Of a stretch of DNA of 64,000 bases, positions 17,391 to 26,137 are shown one piece after another. Position numbers and translations under genes: made by a program. The DNA is taken from positions 22,414-86,413 of the forward strand of contig NZ_FOLS01000035.1 of the NCBI RefSeq assembly GCF_900112375.1, written 5' to 3'. The stretch is from Pseudomonas citronellolis. GTDB lineage: Bacteria; Pseudomonadota; Gammaproteobacteria; Pseudomonadales; Pseudomonadaceae. The notes under the pieces were generated by a model. It made no database searches. It had not been told where the DNA came from and saw only the letters and a list, made by a program, of their open reading frames with translations. Numbering within the stretch: the first letter of the stretch is position 1; every line of letters begins with the position of its first letter.

Positions 17391-17742
17391 CTTTGCCGGA
17401 GCCAGGTGTGGCGCGGATTTCCGACGAAATCCCGGAGGGCTGCCAAGGCCAACGGCGGGAGTGGCGACGTAGCCAGGAGTATCAGGATGGCTGCGGATTT
17501 TCCGGCCGCTCAGGACAGCCCCCTCTCCCGCTTGCGGGAGAGGGTTGGGGAGAGGGCGCTCTTGAGCCCAACACCTACGCCACCGGCAAACCCCGTTCGC
17601 GAGCAAGCTCGCTCCTACGAAAAGCACCTCGGCAGCGCTTCCTTGTAGGAGCGCGCCCTGCGCGCGATTCGCGGGCAGGGCCCGCTCCTACACGTTCGGA
17701 TATTTCCCGTCCGCGGCTCCGCCCGCCGTCGCCCCGGCAGGC
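17391..17742. repeat. REP-like and palindromic repeats in the flhA-RND gap
   Basis: No gene is supported between 17391 and 17788. It contains a CCCTCTCCCG/CGGGAGAGGG hairpin (17521-17544), one REP-like unit TTCGCGAGCAAGCTCGCTCC (17596-17615, continuing to 17619) and a long palindromic unit TGTAGGAGCG...CGCTCCTACA (17644-17692). Short ORFs here are repeat-derived. Confidence 0.8.
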
Positions 17743-17772
17743 AAAAAAAACCGCGGCCGAAGCCGCGGTTTT
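17743..17772 (-). terminator. Rho-independent terminator of the RND transporter gene
   Basis: Stem CCGCGGC (17751-17757) with GCCGCGG (17762-17768), loop CGAA. On the minus strand an 8-base T-run follows, and 4 A's precede. It lies 17 bp after the RND stop. Confidence 0.85.
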
Positions 17773-17788
17773 CTGGGTCACGCCAGGA

Positions 17789-20170
17789 TCAGTGGACCAG
17801 GATCGAGGCCTTCTTCGCCCGGACCTTCTCCGGGTTGATCAGGAAGCGGGCCAGGGCCGGCAGCAGCCAGAGCGCGCCGAACATGTTCCACAGCAGCATG
17901 AAGGTCAGCATCAGGCCCATGTCGGCCTGGAACTTGATCGCCGAGAAGATCCAGGTGGCCACGCCGATGGCCAGGCACAGGCCGGTGAAGAGCACGGCCT
18001 TGCCGGTGGACTTCAGCGTCTCGTAGTAGGCCTCCTGCAACGACAGGCCCTGGCGCAGGAAGGACTCCAGGCGGGTGTAGATGTAGATCCCGTAGTCCAC
18101 GCCGATGCCCACGCCGAGGGCGATCACCGGCAGCGTCGCCACCTTCACGCCGATGCCGAGGGTGGCCATCAGCGCGTTGCCCAGCACCGAGGTGAGGATC
18201 AGCGGCAGGACGATGCAGAGGGTCGCGGTGAAGGAGCGGAAGGTGATCATGCACATGACCGCCACGCAGATGTACACCAGCACCAGGATGATCAGCTCGG
18301 ACTGCTTGATCACCTCGTTGGTGGCCGCCTCGATGCCGGCGTTGCCCGCGGCCAGCTTGAACTTCAGGTCATCCTTCTCGTGGTCCTTGGCGAACTCCTG
18401 CACGGCGAGCACGGCGCGGTCGAGGGTCTCGGCCTTGTGGTCGTTGAGGAACACCAGCAGCGGCGCCAGCGAGCAGGCGCTGTTGTACAGGCCGTCGGCG
18501 CGGCTGATGGAGTTGTTCAGCACGTCCTTGTTGCGCGACAGGGTCTCCCACTTCAGGTTGCCCTCGTTCATGCCCTTGATCACCTGCTTGGACACGGTGA
18601 CCAGGGAGATGGCCGACTGCACGCCCTCGGTGTTCTCCAGCTTCCACGACAGCTCGTCGATGGCCTGCAGCGTCTGGTGCGCGGAGCAGCCCTCGGCCGC
18701 CGACTCGACCATCACCACCAGCACGTCGGAGCTGGTGGAGTAGTTGCGGATGATGAAGTCGTTGTCCTGGTTGTAGCGCGAGTCCGGACGCAGTTCCGGG
18801 GCGCCCTGGTCGAGGTCGCCGATCTTCAGGTGGTGGCCCTGCCAGAGGCCGCCGGCGAACATCACCAGGGCGATCAGGATGGAGATGGGCGCCACCTTGG
18901 CGCTGGCGAAGTTGGACAGCAGGCGCCAGAACGGATGCTCGCGCACCGCGTCCTTCTTGCTGCGCTCCACGGCGCGCTTGCTGATGCCGATGTAGGAGAT
19001 CGCCACCGGCAGCAGGATCAGGTTGGTGAAGACGATCACCGCCACGCCGATGGAAGCGCCGATGGCCAGTTCGCGGATCACCCCGATATCGATCACCAGC
19101 AGGGTGATGAAGCCCACGGCGTCGGCGAGGATGGCGATCATGCCCGGCAGGAACAGCTGGCGGAAGGTGCGCCGAGCGGCCAGCAGCGGGGTTTCCGCGT
19201 CACTGGACTGCAGGGCGATGCCGTTGATCTTCTGCACCCCGTGGGAAATACCGATGGCGAAGATCAGGAAGGGCACCAGCATCGAGTACGGGTCCAGCCC
19301 GAAGCCGATGGTGTGCAGCAGGCCGAGTTGCCAGATCACCGCCACCAGGGTGGTGGAGAGCACGGCGATGGTGGAGCGCACGCACTTGGTGAACCACAGC
19401 AGCAGCACCAGGGTGATGACGAAGCAGATGCCGAAGAAGCCCACCACCATGACCAGGCCGTCGATCAGGTCGCCGACCTTCTTGGCGAAGCCGACGATGT
19501 GGATCTTCACGTTCGGATTCTGCGCCTGGTACTTGTCGCGGATCTTCTCTTCCAGCTCATGGGAGAACTGGCGGTAGTCCAGCTTCAGCAGCTTGCTCTG
19601 GTCCTGGGCGTCGGGGTAGACCTCCAGCAGCGGCACGTCGACGATGCTGGACTTGAAGTTGTTCGCCACCAGGCGGCCGATCTGGCCGGATTTGAGGACG
19701 TTGTCGCGCAGCTTGTCCAGGGCCTTGGCCGAGCCGTCGTAGGTCTGCGGGATGACCTCGCCGCCGGCGAAGCCCTCTTCCGTCACCTCGGTCCAGCGCA
19801 CGCTGGGGCTCCACAGCGACTTCAGGCCGGAACGGTCGACGCCGGGGATGTAGAACACCTCGTCATGGATCTGCCGCAGGGTGTCCATGTATTCCTTGGT
19901 GAAGATGTCGCCGTTCACCGCTTCCACCGAGATGCGCACGGTGTTGCCGAGGTTGGAGAGGTCGTTGATGTGGCTCAGCATGTTCTGGATGAACGGGTGC
20001 TTGAGCGGGATCATCTTCTCGAAGCTGGTGGACGGCCGTACCTGGGTCGCCTGGAAGGCGAGGAACAGGGTCACCAGCAGGCAGATGACGATCACGACCG
20101 GGCGGTTGTTGAAGATCAGGCGTTCGAGCAGGGTCGCCTTGTCCTGGTGATGCGAGTTGACTGCGTTCAT
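17789..20170 (-). CDS. RND-superfamily transporter, MMPL type
   Basis: 793 residues. Two repeats, each with one membrane helix, a large periplasmic loop, then five helices (helices near residues 25-45 and 225-400; 425-445 and 610-770). The second repeat contains ITLRSF-like and GVGIGVDYGIYIYTRLESFL, with the sterol-sensing/MMPL type Asp. It is shorter than tripartite AcrB-like pumps (about 1000), as is usual for the HpnN/MMPL branch exporting hydrophobic molecules. The start at 20170 has GGGGAAG upstream; the ATG at 20188 overlaps the preceding stop. Co-transcribed with the YCF48-like gene (14-bp gap). Substrate unknown. Confidence 0.8.
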   Translation of the reverse strand: MNAVNSHHQDKATLLERLIFNNRPVVIVICLLVTLFLAFQATQVRPSTSFEKMIPLKHPFIQNMLSHINDLSNLGNTVRISVEAVNGDIFTKEYMDTLRQIHDEVFYIPGVDRSGLKSLWSPSVRWTEVTEEGFAGGEVIPQTYDGSAKALDKLRDNVLKSGQIGRLVANNFKSSIVDVPLLEVYPDAQDQSKLLKLDYRQFSHELEEKIRDKYQAQNPNVKIHIVGFAKKVGDLIDGLVMVVGFFGICFVITLVLLLWFTKCVRSTIAVLSTTLVAVIWQLGLLHTIGFGLDPYSMLVPFLIFAIGISHGVQKINGIALQSSDAETPLLAARRTFRQLFLPGMIAILADAVGFITLLVIDIGVIRELAIGASIGVAVIVFTNLILLPVAISYIGISKRAVERSKKDAVREHPFWRLLSNFASAKVAPISILIALVMFAGGLWQGHHLKIGDLDQGAPELRPDSRYNQDNDFIIRNYSTSSDVLVVMVESAAEGCSAHQTLQAIDELSWKLENTEGVQSAISLVTVSKQVIKGMNEGNLKWETLSRNKDVLNNSISRADGLYNSACSLAPLLVFLNDHKAETLDRAVLAVQEFAKDHEKDDLKFKLAAGNAGIEAATNEVIKQSELIILVLVYICVAVMCMITFRSFTATLCIVLPLILTSVLGNALMATLGIGVKVATLPVIALGVGIGVDYGIYIYTRLESFLRQGLSLQEAYYETLKSTGKAVLFTGLCLAIGVATWIFSAIKFQADMGLMLTFMLLWNMFGALWLLPALARFLINPEKVRAKKASILVH

Positions 20171-20184
20171 AGGGCTTCCCCGGC

Positions 20185-21285
20185 TCATTGTTGTTCTGTC
20201 AGCTCGGCGCCGGTCGCCGAAGCCAGGTGGATGCCGCCCTGGCCGACCAGGACCAGGTTGCCGTCGCCGGCCGCGCCGACCCCGGCCAGCGCCAGGCGGT
20301 CGGGCCGGTTGAAGATGTTGAAGGTGCGGCCGTCGTCCTTGCTCACCAGCACGCTGCCGCTGTTGCCGACCACGGCGATGCTGCCATCGGGCAGCAGCGA
20401 GCCTTCGGCCAGGCCGAACTCCAGGGTGCCGTCACCGGCGATGGGCAGCGCCACCTGTTGCCAGGTGTCGCCGAAATCGGTGGAGCGGAACAGGTGCCCG
20501 CGCAGGCCGTAGATCAGCACGGTGCCGGGCTGGGCGGTGCCGACGGCGCCGAACAGCGAACCCTCGTAGGGGCCCTGCAGTTTCTCCCAGGTGGCGCCCC
20601 AGTCCTTCGAGCGGAACAGGCTGCCGGATTCGCCCACCACCAGCAGGCCGGAATCCTTCACCGCGGCGATGCCGTTGAGGTGGAACTGGTCTTCGTTGTC
20701 CAGGCGTTCGCTGACGTCTTCCCAGTTCTTGCCGCCGTCGTGGGTTTCCAGCATGGCGCCGTAGGCGCCCACGGCCAGGCCGTGGCTCTCGTCCTGGAAC
20801 CACACGTCCAGCAGCGGCGCTTCGCGCTTGAGGTCTTCGAACTGGCGCGTCCAGGTGGCGCCGCCGTCCTCGCTGGCGAGGATCTGCGCGTCGTGGCCGA
20901 CCGCCCAGCCCTTCTTGTCGTTGACGAAGAACACCGCGGTCAGCAGCTGGCGGGTGGGCACCTTGGCCTGGGCCCAGGTCTTGCCGTTGTCGTCGGAATA
21001 GAGGATGTGCCCCCGGTCGCCGACCGCCACCAGGCGCTTGCCGGCGTGGCTGACGCTCAGCAGCAGACTGCTCGGGGCCTTGGCCGAGGCGATGGCGTAG
21101 CCATCGGTGTCGCTGGCCGGCGCTTCGCTCGCACCGGCATGCAACGGGGCGGCCGCCAGCCACAGCAGCGAGAACGCGCCGAGCAGCGAAAGCGATTTGC
21201 GCAGGGGGGACGGGGTGGCGGAAACCGAGAGCCCGGACGAACGCACGGACAGCTCGCCGGTGGCGTGCCGCAGATGCTCACGCAT
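20185..21285 (-). CDS. Exported YCF48-like / BNR-repeat beta-propeller protein
   Basis: 366 residues. A hydrophobic segment after about 28 residues (LSLLGAFSLLWLAAAPLHA) suggests a signal peptide with a long n-region. The mature part has at least six Asp-box repeats: SDDNGKTW, SEDGGATW, THDGGKNW, SKDWGATW, STDFGDTW, SKDDGRTF, which predicts a beta-propeller. Similar proteins (photosystem II assembly factor YCF48-like) are found next to MMPL transporters in Pseudomonas and Burkholderia, often with DUF1302 and DUF1329 outer-membrane genes, which are missing here. A role as periplasmic partner of the transporter is inferred. SD AGGTAAGG lies near the start. Confidence 0.75.
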   Translation of the reverse strand: MREHLRHATGELSVRSSGLSVSATPSPLRKSLSLLGAFSLLWLAAAPLHAGASEAPASDTDGYAIASAKAPSSLLLSVSHAGKRLVAVGDRGHILYSDDNGKTWAQAKVPTRQLLTAVFFVNDKKGWAVGHDAQILASEDGGATWTRQFEDLKREAPLLDVWFQDESHGLAVGAYGAMLETHDGGKNWEDVSERLDNEDQFHLNGIAAVKDSGLLVVGESGSLFRSKDWGATWEKLQGPYEGSLFGAVGTAQPGTVLIYGLRGHLFRSTDFGDTWQQVALPIAGDGTLEFGLAEGSLLPDGSIAVVGNSGSVLVSKDDGRTFNIFNRPDRLALAGVGAAGDGNLVLVGQGGIHLASATGAELTEQQ

Positions 21286-21333
21286 ATAGCCTTACCTCTT
21301 TGTTTTTATTGCAGGCGGATAGGGAGTGGTCGT

Positions 21334-21362
21334 TATATGCCAGCCTTTCTGCAGCCTGACAA
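21334..21362 (-). promoter_or_regulatory. Possible sigma-70 promoter of the YCF48/RND operon
   Basis: Minus-strand TTGTCA (21357-21362) and CATATA (21334-21339) with a 17-bp spacer, about 50 bp upstream of the start. The -10 match is weak. Confidence 0.35.
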
Positions 21363-21565
21363 TTAAAGGCACGTTATCTTTTGTTAAGCGCAGCGGGAGT
21401 CATCCAAAAGGACTATGGAAAGCTGCAGCCCAGTAGCCACGCGGCCTCCAGCGGACAGGAAAAAAGATACCGACGGTAACACTCCGGGTATTTCCGGGTA
21501 CCTGGAGGTGCTCGTGGGAACACTTGGGAATTTGCTGCGTGGCTTTCGCCGCGTGGGTGCTTTCC

Positions 21566-21955
21566 CGTAGGAGCGAGCTTGCTCGCGAATGGGGTTTGCC
21601 GGGGACTTTAGGTGCTGGGCTTTAGAGCACCCTCTCCCCAGCCCTCTCCCGCAAGCGGGAGAGGGGGCTGTCCTGAGTTGCCGGAAACTCCAGAGTCATC
21701 CTGAAACGCCTATCTATATCCCGTCCTATATCCCGTCATTCCCGCGAACGCGGGACGCGGCTTCATCGCGAACAGCGCTTGCGCTGGCCCGAAGGGGAAT
21801 AACCCAGTGACTGGCGGGTTCGCGAGCAAGCTCGCTCCTACGGGCGCTGTCGGCCTGCATGGCAGGAGGAGCACCGCCGTAGGATGGTGTTGAGCGAAGC
21901 GATACCCATCACCACCACCGCATGGGTTTCGCAGGCTCAACCCATCCTACGAAAA
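21566..21955. repeat. Cluster of REP-like inverted repeats and GTAGGATGG palindromes
   Basis: The gap 21363-22003 holds no supported gene. Facing REP-like units lie at about 21566-21590 and 21819-21842, both with the GAGCGAGCTTGCTCGCGAA core. Between them are a CCCTCTCCCG hairpin (21642-21665) and a tandem CTATATCCCGT (about 21713-21735). A second inverted pair CGTAGGATGG (21878-21887) / CCATCCTACG (21942-21951) follows. Confidence 0.8.
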
Positions 21956-22003
21956 GCTCTCGGCGCTGTTGGCGAGACAGCTGCGCCCGCAAGTCCACAG
22001 GCG

Positions 22004-22043
22004 AAAAAAAGGTGTTACCGGCAGGGCCGATAACACCTTTTTT
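22004..22043. terminator. Bidirectional rho-independent terminator after pepN
   Basis: A-run (22004-22010), stem GGTGTTA (22011-22017) with TAACACC (22031-22037) extended by an inner CGGC/GCCG, then a T-run (22038-22043). It lies 18 bp after the pepN stop. Confidence 0.9.
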
Positions 22044-22061
22044 CGTCAGCCGGGAGCAGCG

Positions 22062-24719
22062 TCAGGCGAGGCTCTTGCTGACCACCTCGTAGACGTCGCT
22101 GGACAGCTCGCCGGAGGCCAGGATGCGCTCCAGCTCGGCGCGCATCAGGGCCTGGCGCGCCGGGGCGTACTTGCGCCAGCGGGTCAGCGGCGCCAGCAGG
22201 CGCGAGGCGATCTGCGGGTTGAGCGCGTTGAGGGTGATCACCTGGTCGGCCAGGAAGCGGTAGCCCGCCCCGTCGGCGCGGTGGAAGTTGACCAGGTTCT
22301 GGTTGGCGAAGGCGCCGATCAGGGCGCGGATCTTGTTCGGGTTCTTCAGGGTGAAGGCCGGGTGGCCCATCAGCGCCTGCACGCGCTCCAGGCCGCCGGG
22401 CAGGGTGCAGCCGGCCTGCACGCTGAACCACTGGTCCATCACCAGCGGGTTGTCCTTGAAGTAGTCGGCGAACATTTCCAGGCCCTTGGCCTTCTCGTCG
22501 TCGTACGGCGAGTTGACCAGCACCGCCAGGGCGGTGAGGCGTTCGGTCATGTTGTCGCAGGCCTCGTACTGCTCGAGGCAGGCCGCCAGCACTTCGTCGC
22601 CGCCCACCAGCATCAGGTAGGACAGCGCGATGTTCTGCAGGCTGCGCCGGGCGATGTGCTCGGCCTCGGCCACGTACGGCGTCTTGCGCGAGGCCTCGCG
22701 GTTGGCCTGGTAACGCTGCCACAGCGGCTCGCGCAGGGCCTCGGCGATGCGCTTGCGGGCGAACTCGCGGGCGGCGTGGATGGCCTCGACGTCGGCTTCC
22801 TCGCTCAGTTCGGTGAGGTAAGCCTCGCTGGGCAGCGAGAGCATCTCGGCGACCATCGCCTGGTCCAGGGCGTTGTCCTGCAGCAGGGTGTGGAAGGCAG
22901 TGATCAGGCGCTCGTCGAGCACCAGCTGCTCGCCGCGCTGGTGCTGGCCGATCAGTTCCTGGAGCACCTGCACCGACAGCTGCTGGCCGGCTTCCCAGCG
23001 GTTGAAGCCGTCCTCGTCGTACTGCATGAGGAACATCAGTTGGTCGCGGCCGTAGGGGAAGCTCAGCTTCACCGGCGCGGAGAAGCCGCGCAGCAGCGAC
23101 GGCAGCGGCTTCTCGGCCAGGCCGACGAAGGTGAAGGATTGCTCCGCCTCGGTCACCTGCAGCACGCGGTTGCTGCCGTGGGCGTGTTCCTCGCCGGCCA
23201 GGCGCAGCGGCAGCGGGTTGCCCAGGCTGTCCAGCAGGCCCATTTCCACCGGGATGACGAAGGGCTGCTTGCTCTTCTGCCCCGGGCTCGGCGGGCAGCT
23301 CTGGCGGAAGGTCAGGGTGTAGCTCTGGGCGGCGGCGTCGTAGCTTTCCTCCACTGCCAGGCGCGGGGTGCCGGACTGGCTGTACCAGCGCTTGAATTGC
23401 GTCAGGTCGACGCCGTTGGCGTCTTCCATGGCCTTGACGAAGTCGTCGCAGGTCACCGCCTGGCCGTCATGGCGCTCGAAGTACAGGTCGGTGCCCTTGC
23501 GGAAGCCCTCGGCGCCGAGCAGGGTGTGGATCATGCGCACCACTTCCGAACCCTTCTCGTAGACGGTCAGGGTGTAGAAGTTGGAAATTTCGATGAAGGA
23601 GTCCGGGCGTACCGGGTGGGCCATGGGGCCGGCGTCCTCGGCGAACTGGTTGGTGCGCAGGAAGGCCACGTCCTCGACGCGCTTGACGGTGCGCGAGTTC
23701 ATGTCGGCGGAGAACTCGCTGTCGCGGAACACGGTGAAGCCTTCCTTGAGCGACAGCTGGAACCAGTCGCGGCAGGTCACGCGGTTGCCCGACCAGTTGT
23801 GGAAGTATTCGTGGGCCACCACGCCCTCGACGCGCTGGTGCGCGGCGTCGGTGGCGGTCTCGGCCTTGGCCAGCACGCAACTGGAGTTGAAGATGTTGAG
23901 CCCCTTGTTCTCCATGGCGCCCATGTTGAAGTCATTGACCGCGACGATCATGAAGATGTCCAGGTCGTACTCGCGGCCGTAGACCTTCTCGTCCCAGCGC
24001 ATGGCCTTCTTCAGGCTGTCCATGGCGTGCTGGCACTTGTCGATGTTCTCCGGCTCGACGTAGATGCGCAGGGCGACTTCGCGCTCGCTCAGGGTGGTGT
24101 AGGTGTCTTCCACCGCCCAGAGGTCGCCGGCGACCAGGGCGAACAGGTAGGCCGGCTTGCGGAACGGGTCCTGCCAGGTGGCCCAGTGGCGGCCGTCCTC
24201 TTCCGAGCCGCTGGCCACCGGGTTGCCGTTGGACAGCAGCACCGGGTACTTGTGCTGCTCGGCCGAGACGGTGGTGGTGAAGCTGCTCATCACGTCCGGG
24301 CGGTCGAGGTAGTAGGTGATCTTGCGGAAGCCCTCGGCCTCGCACTGGGTGCAGAACATCTTGCCGGACTTGTACAGGCCTTCCAGCGCGGTGTTCTTCT
24401 CCGGGTGGATGCGCACGGTGCTGTCGACGGTGAACTGTTTCGCGGTCGGCTGCAGGGTCAGGTGGTTCTCGTCCAGCTGGTAGTCGCCCTCTTCCAGCAC
24501 GCGGTCGTCCAGGGCCACCCATTGCAGCTCCAGCTGCTGGCCGTCGAGCACCAGCGGCGGCAGGCCCTCGCCGCGCTCGGGGTTGCGGCGCATGACCAGT
24601 TGCGCGTGGACCAGGGTGTGGTCCTCGTACAGCTCGAAGGTCAGGTTGGTCTCGTCGATCAGGTACTCGGGCGCCTGGTAGTCCTTGAGGTAGATGACTT
24701 TCGGTTGATCAGTGCGCAT
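22062..24719 (-). CDS. pepN: Aminopeptidase N
   Basis: 885 residues, the usual size of bacterial M1 PepN. The exopeptidase signature GAMEN is near residue 265 and the zinc site HEYFHNWSGNR near residue 302, with the third ligand Glu in LKEGFTVFRD. The C-terminal helical domain completes the enzyme (NRVVQ-type ending replaced by LSSDVYEVVSKSLA). It releases N-terminal residues from peptides in the cytoplasm. Own terminator downstream; the gene before it on this strand (DUF2797) ends 60 bp upstream. Confidence 0.96.
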   Translation of the reverse strand: MRTDQPKVIYLKDYQAPEYLIDETNLTFELYEDHTLVHAQLVMRRNPERGEGLPPLVLDGQQLELQWVALDDRVLEEGDYQLDENHLTLQPTAKQFTVDSTVRIHPEKNTALEGLYKSGKMFCTQCEAEGFRKITYYLDRPDVMSSFTTTVSAEQHKYPVLLSNGNPVASGSEEDGRHWATWQDPFRKPAYLFALVAGDLWAVEDTYTTLSEREVALRIYVEPENIDKCQHAMDSLKKAMRWDEKVYGREYDLDIFMIVAVNDFNMGAMENKGLNIFNSSCVLAKAETATDAAHQRVEGVVAHEYFHNWSGNRVTCRDWFQLSLKEGFTVFRDSEFSADMNSRTVKRVEDVAFLRTNQFAEDAGPMAHPVRPDSFIEISNFYTLTVYEKGSEVVRMIHTLLGAEGFRKGTDLYFERHDGQAVTCDDFVKAMEDANGVDLTQFKRWYSQSGTPRLAVEESYDAAAQSYTLTFRQSCPPSPGQKSKQPFVIPVEMGLLDSLGNPLPLRLAGEEHAHGSNRVLQVTEAEQSFTFVGLAEKPLPSLLRGFSAPVKLSFPYGRDQLMFLMQYDEDGFNRWEAGQQLSVQVLQELIGQHQRGEQLVLDERLITAFHTLLQDNALDQAMVAEMLSLPSEAYLTELSEEADVEAIHAAREFARKRIAEALREPLWQRYQANREASRKTPYVAEAEHIARRSLQNIALSYLMLVGGDEVLAACLEQYEACDNMTERLTALAVLVNSPYDDEKAKGLEMFADYFKDNPLVMDQWFSVQAGCTLPGGLERVQALMGHPAFTLKNPNKIRALIGAFANQNLVNFHRADGAGYRFLADQVITLNALNPQIASRLLAPLTRWRKYAPARQALMRAELERILASGELSSDVYEVVSKSLA

Positions 24720-24724
24720 GTGGC

Positions 24725-24828
24725 CCTCCGGGCAGCTTCAAGCTTCGAGCTTCAAGCCGCAAGTTCATGGTTCGCCGGCTCAGCTTGCCGCTTGAGGCTT
24801 ATAGCTGATGGCTAGCTGATAAGCTGTG
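24725..24828. repeat. AAGCTT/GCTTCAAGC-type low-complexity repeat
   Basis: A short-period imperfect palindromic tract (GCAGCTTCAAGCTTCGAGCT, GCCGCTTGAGGCTTATAGCT, GATGGCTAGCTGATAAGCTG) fills the pepN-DUF2797 gap and runs into the last dozen codons of the DUF2797 gene. Similar tracts lie at 54892 and 57962. Confidence 0.65.
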
Positions 24829-25625
24829 TACTTACGGATATTGATGACGCCGGTGTCGAAGATCAGGTACTGGCCCTTGATGCCTTGCAGGGTACCCTCC
24901 ACCACCGGCGTCTTGTCCAGATCGAAGCTGGTGATCTTGACCAGGTAGGCCTGCACCGGGTAGCGGATCTCGATCGGCTCGATGTCGGTCACCGGCTGGA
25001 TGGCCTGCAGGCCGAAGCGCTGCTGCAGCTCGCGCAGGCCCTCGGCGCAGTGGTCGAACAGCCGCTCGCGGATGGCCGCCAGGTCCAGCGGCTCGGCCTC
25101 GCCCTTGAGCAGGGCGCGCCAGTTGGTGCGGTCGGCTACCTGGCTGCGCAGCAGGTCTTCCACCAGCCCGGACTGCTGGCGCGTGGCCACCCGCAGGATC
25201 GGCAGCGCCTGGCGCGCGCCCTGGTCGATCCAGCGCGTCGGCACCTGGGTGGCGCGGGTGATGCCCACCTTCACGCCCGAGGAGTTGGCCAGGTAGACCA
25301 CGTGGTCGGTCATGCAGAAGCGTTCGCCCCACTCCGGCTCGCGGCAGGTGCCCTCGTCGTAGTGGCACTTCTCCGGGCTGACGATGCAGCTGTCGCACTG
25401 CGCCAGCTTGGTGAAGCAGGGGTAGCAGTAGCCCTGGCTGAAGCTCTTCTTCGTCTTGCGCCCGCAATGGCAGCAGTGGATGGCACCCAGGTACTCCAGG
25501 CGCAGGGTCTTGCCGATCAGCGGGTTGACCGCCACTTCCGCCTCGCCGAGGCGGAAGGCGTACTGCACGGGGCTTTCAAGGCGCGCCGACATCTTGCTCA
25601 GGGCGCCGCGTCCTAGCTCGATCAT
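24780..25625 (-). CDS. DUF2797 family protein
   Basis: 281 residues. Cys-rich N-terminal half with CHCGRKTKKSFSQGYCYPC, CDSCIVSPEKCHYDEGTC and a further Cys, strongly suggesting metal binding. Then comes HVVYLANSSGVKVGITRA, which resembles a GIY-YIG-type strand pattern (VYLANS...VKVGITR). The start at 25625 overlaps the yeaC stop (ATGA), so the two genes are coupled. The last residues (YKPQAAS) are encoded within a local repeat. Function unknown in published families as far as I know; a nucleic-acid role is inference. Confidence 0.8.
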   Translation of the reverse strand: MIELGRGALSKMSARLESPVQYAFRLGEAEVAVNPLIGKTLRLEYLGAIHCCHCGRKTKKSFSQGYCYPCFTKLAQCDSCIVSPEKCHYDEGTCREPEWGERFCMTDHVVYLANSSGVKVGITRATQVPTRWIDQGARQALPILRVATRQQSGLVEDLLRSQVADRTNWRALLKGEAEPLDLAAIRERLFDHCAEGLRELQQRFGLQAIQPVTDIEPIEIRYPVQAYLVKITSFDLDKTPVVEGTLQGIKGQYLIFDTGVINIRKYTAYQLAISYKPQAAS

Positions 25626-25885
25626 CAGTGCAGCGAATTGGACGAGAAGAGGATGTTGGGGATCGCCTCGGCGTGGGACTCGCACTCCTGCGGGCCCATG
25701 TAGCCGGTGCGCTGGTCCTCGGGCAGGTTCTGCAGCTCCCAGGCGATCATCGCCTGCAGGCACAGCTCCTTCTGCTCCAGGCTCAGCTTGCGGCCATCCG
25801 GCCATTTGCCGATCTCCACGGCGAGCTTGAGGCTCTCGTAGATTTCCGGGGTGATGTTCTCGATGGTTTCGGCGAAGGACGACAT
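25625..25885 (-). CDS. yeaC: YeaC family protein (DUF1315)
   Basis: 86 residues: MSSFAETIENITPEIYESLK, then KWPDGRKLSLEQKELCLQAM. This small cytoplasmic protein family is widespread in gammaproteobacteria and has no established function. The start is placed at MSSFAET because the 20-residue in-frame extension is Pro/Ala/Arg-rich and unlike the family. It overlaps the downstream DUF2797 gene by 1 bp. Confidence 0.8.
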   Translation of the reverse strand: MSSFAETIENITPEIYESLKLAVEIGKWPDGRKLSLEQKELCLQAMIAWELQNLPEDQRTGYMGPQECESHAEAIPNILFSSNSLH

Positions 25886-25971
25886 GGGGCCGGATCCTGC
25901 TGGGGGCAAAACCGGCATTCTACCGGGCCGGGCGGCCTGGCGCACGAACAGAGGTCAAACGGTGGCATGGA

Positions 25972-26125
25972 CGTAGGGCGTATAACGCTCTGCGTTATAC
26001 GCCGGTTGGCCATGGCCGCCGGCCTGCTCGCGGTCATGCGGGAAACCGTCGGCCCGGTTCGTCCCTGGCGCCGGTGACGAATCGGGTGTAACGGCGTACA
26101 ACCGCGAACGGTTGTACGCCCTACG
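25972..26125. repeat. Paired GTAGGGCGTA hairpin element
   Basis: Two perfect 12-bp hairpins: GGCGTATAACGC/GCGTTATACGCC (25977-26003) and GGCGTACAACCG/CGGTTGTACGCC (26093-26120). The outer ends CGTAGGGCGTA (25972-25982) and TACGCCCTACG (26115-26125) are inverted relative to each other, giving a MITE-like layout in the yeaC-glpG gap. Confidence 0.8.
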
Positions 26126-26137
26126 GCGCGCGTGGGA

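Noticed and set aside
16946..20512. Plus-strand open frame of 1188 codons
   Set aside because: It is antisense to flhA and the RND gene, crosses two REP-like units and a terminator, and is His/Gln/Asp/Arg-biased as expected from the GC-rich third positions of the real genes.
21710..21940. Small minus-strand ORF
   Set aside because: Encoded by REP-like sequence (VGASLLAN is a translation of the repeat); no ribosome site.
21969..24815. Plus-strand open frame of 948 codons
   Set aside because: Antisense to pepN, begins inside a terminator; no family features.
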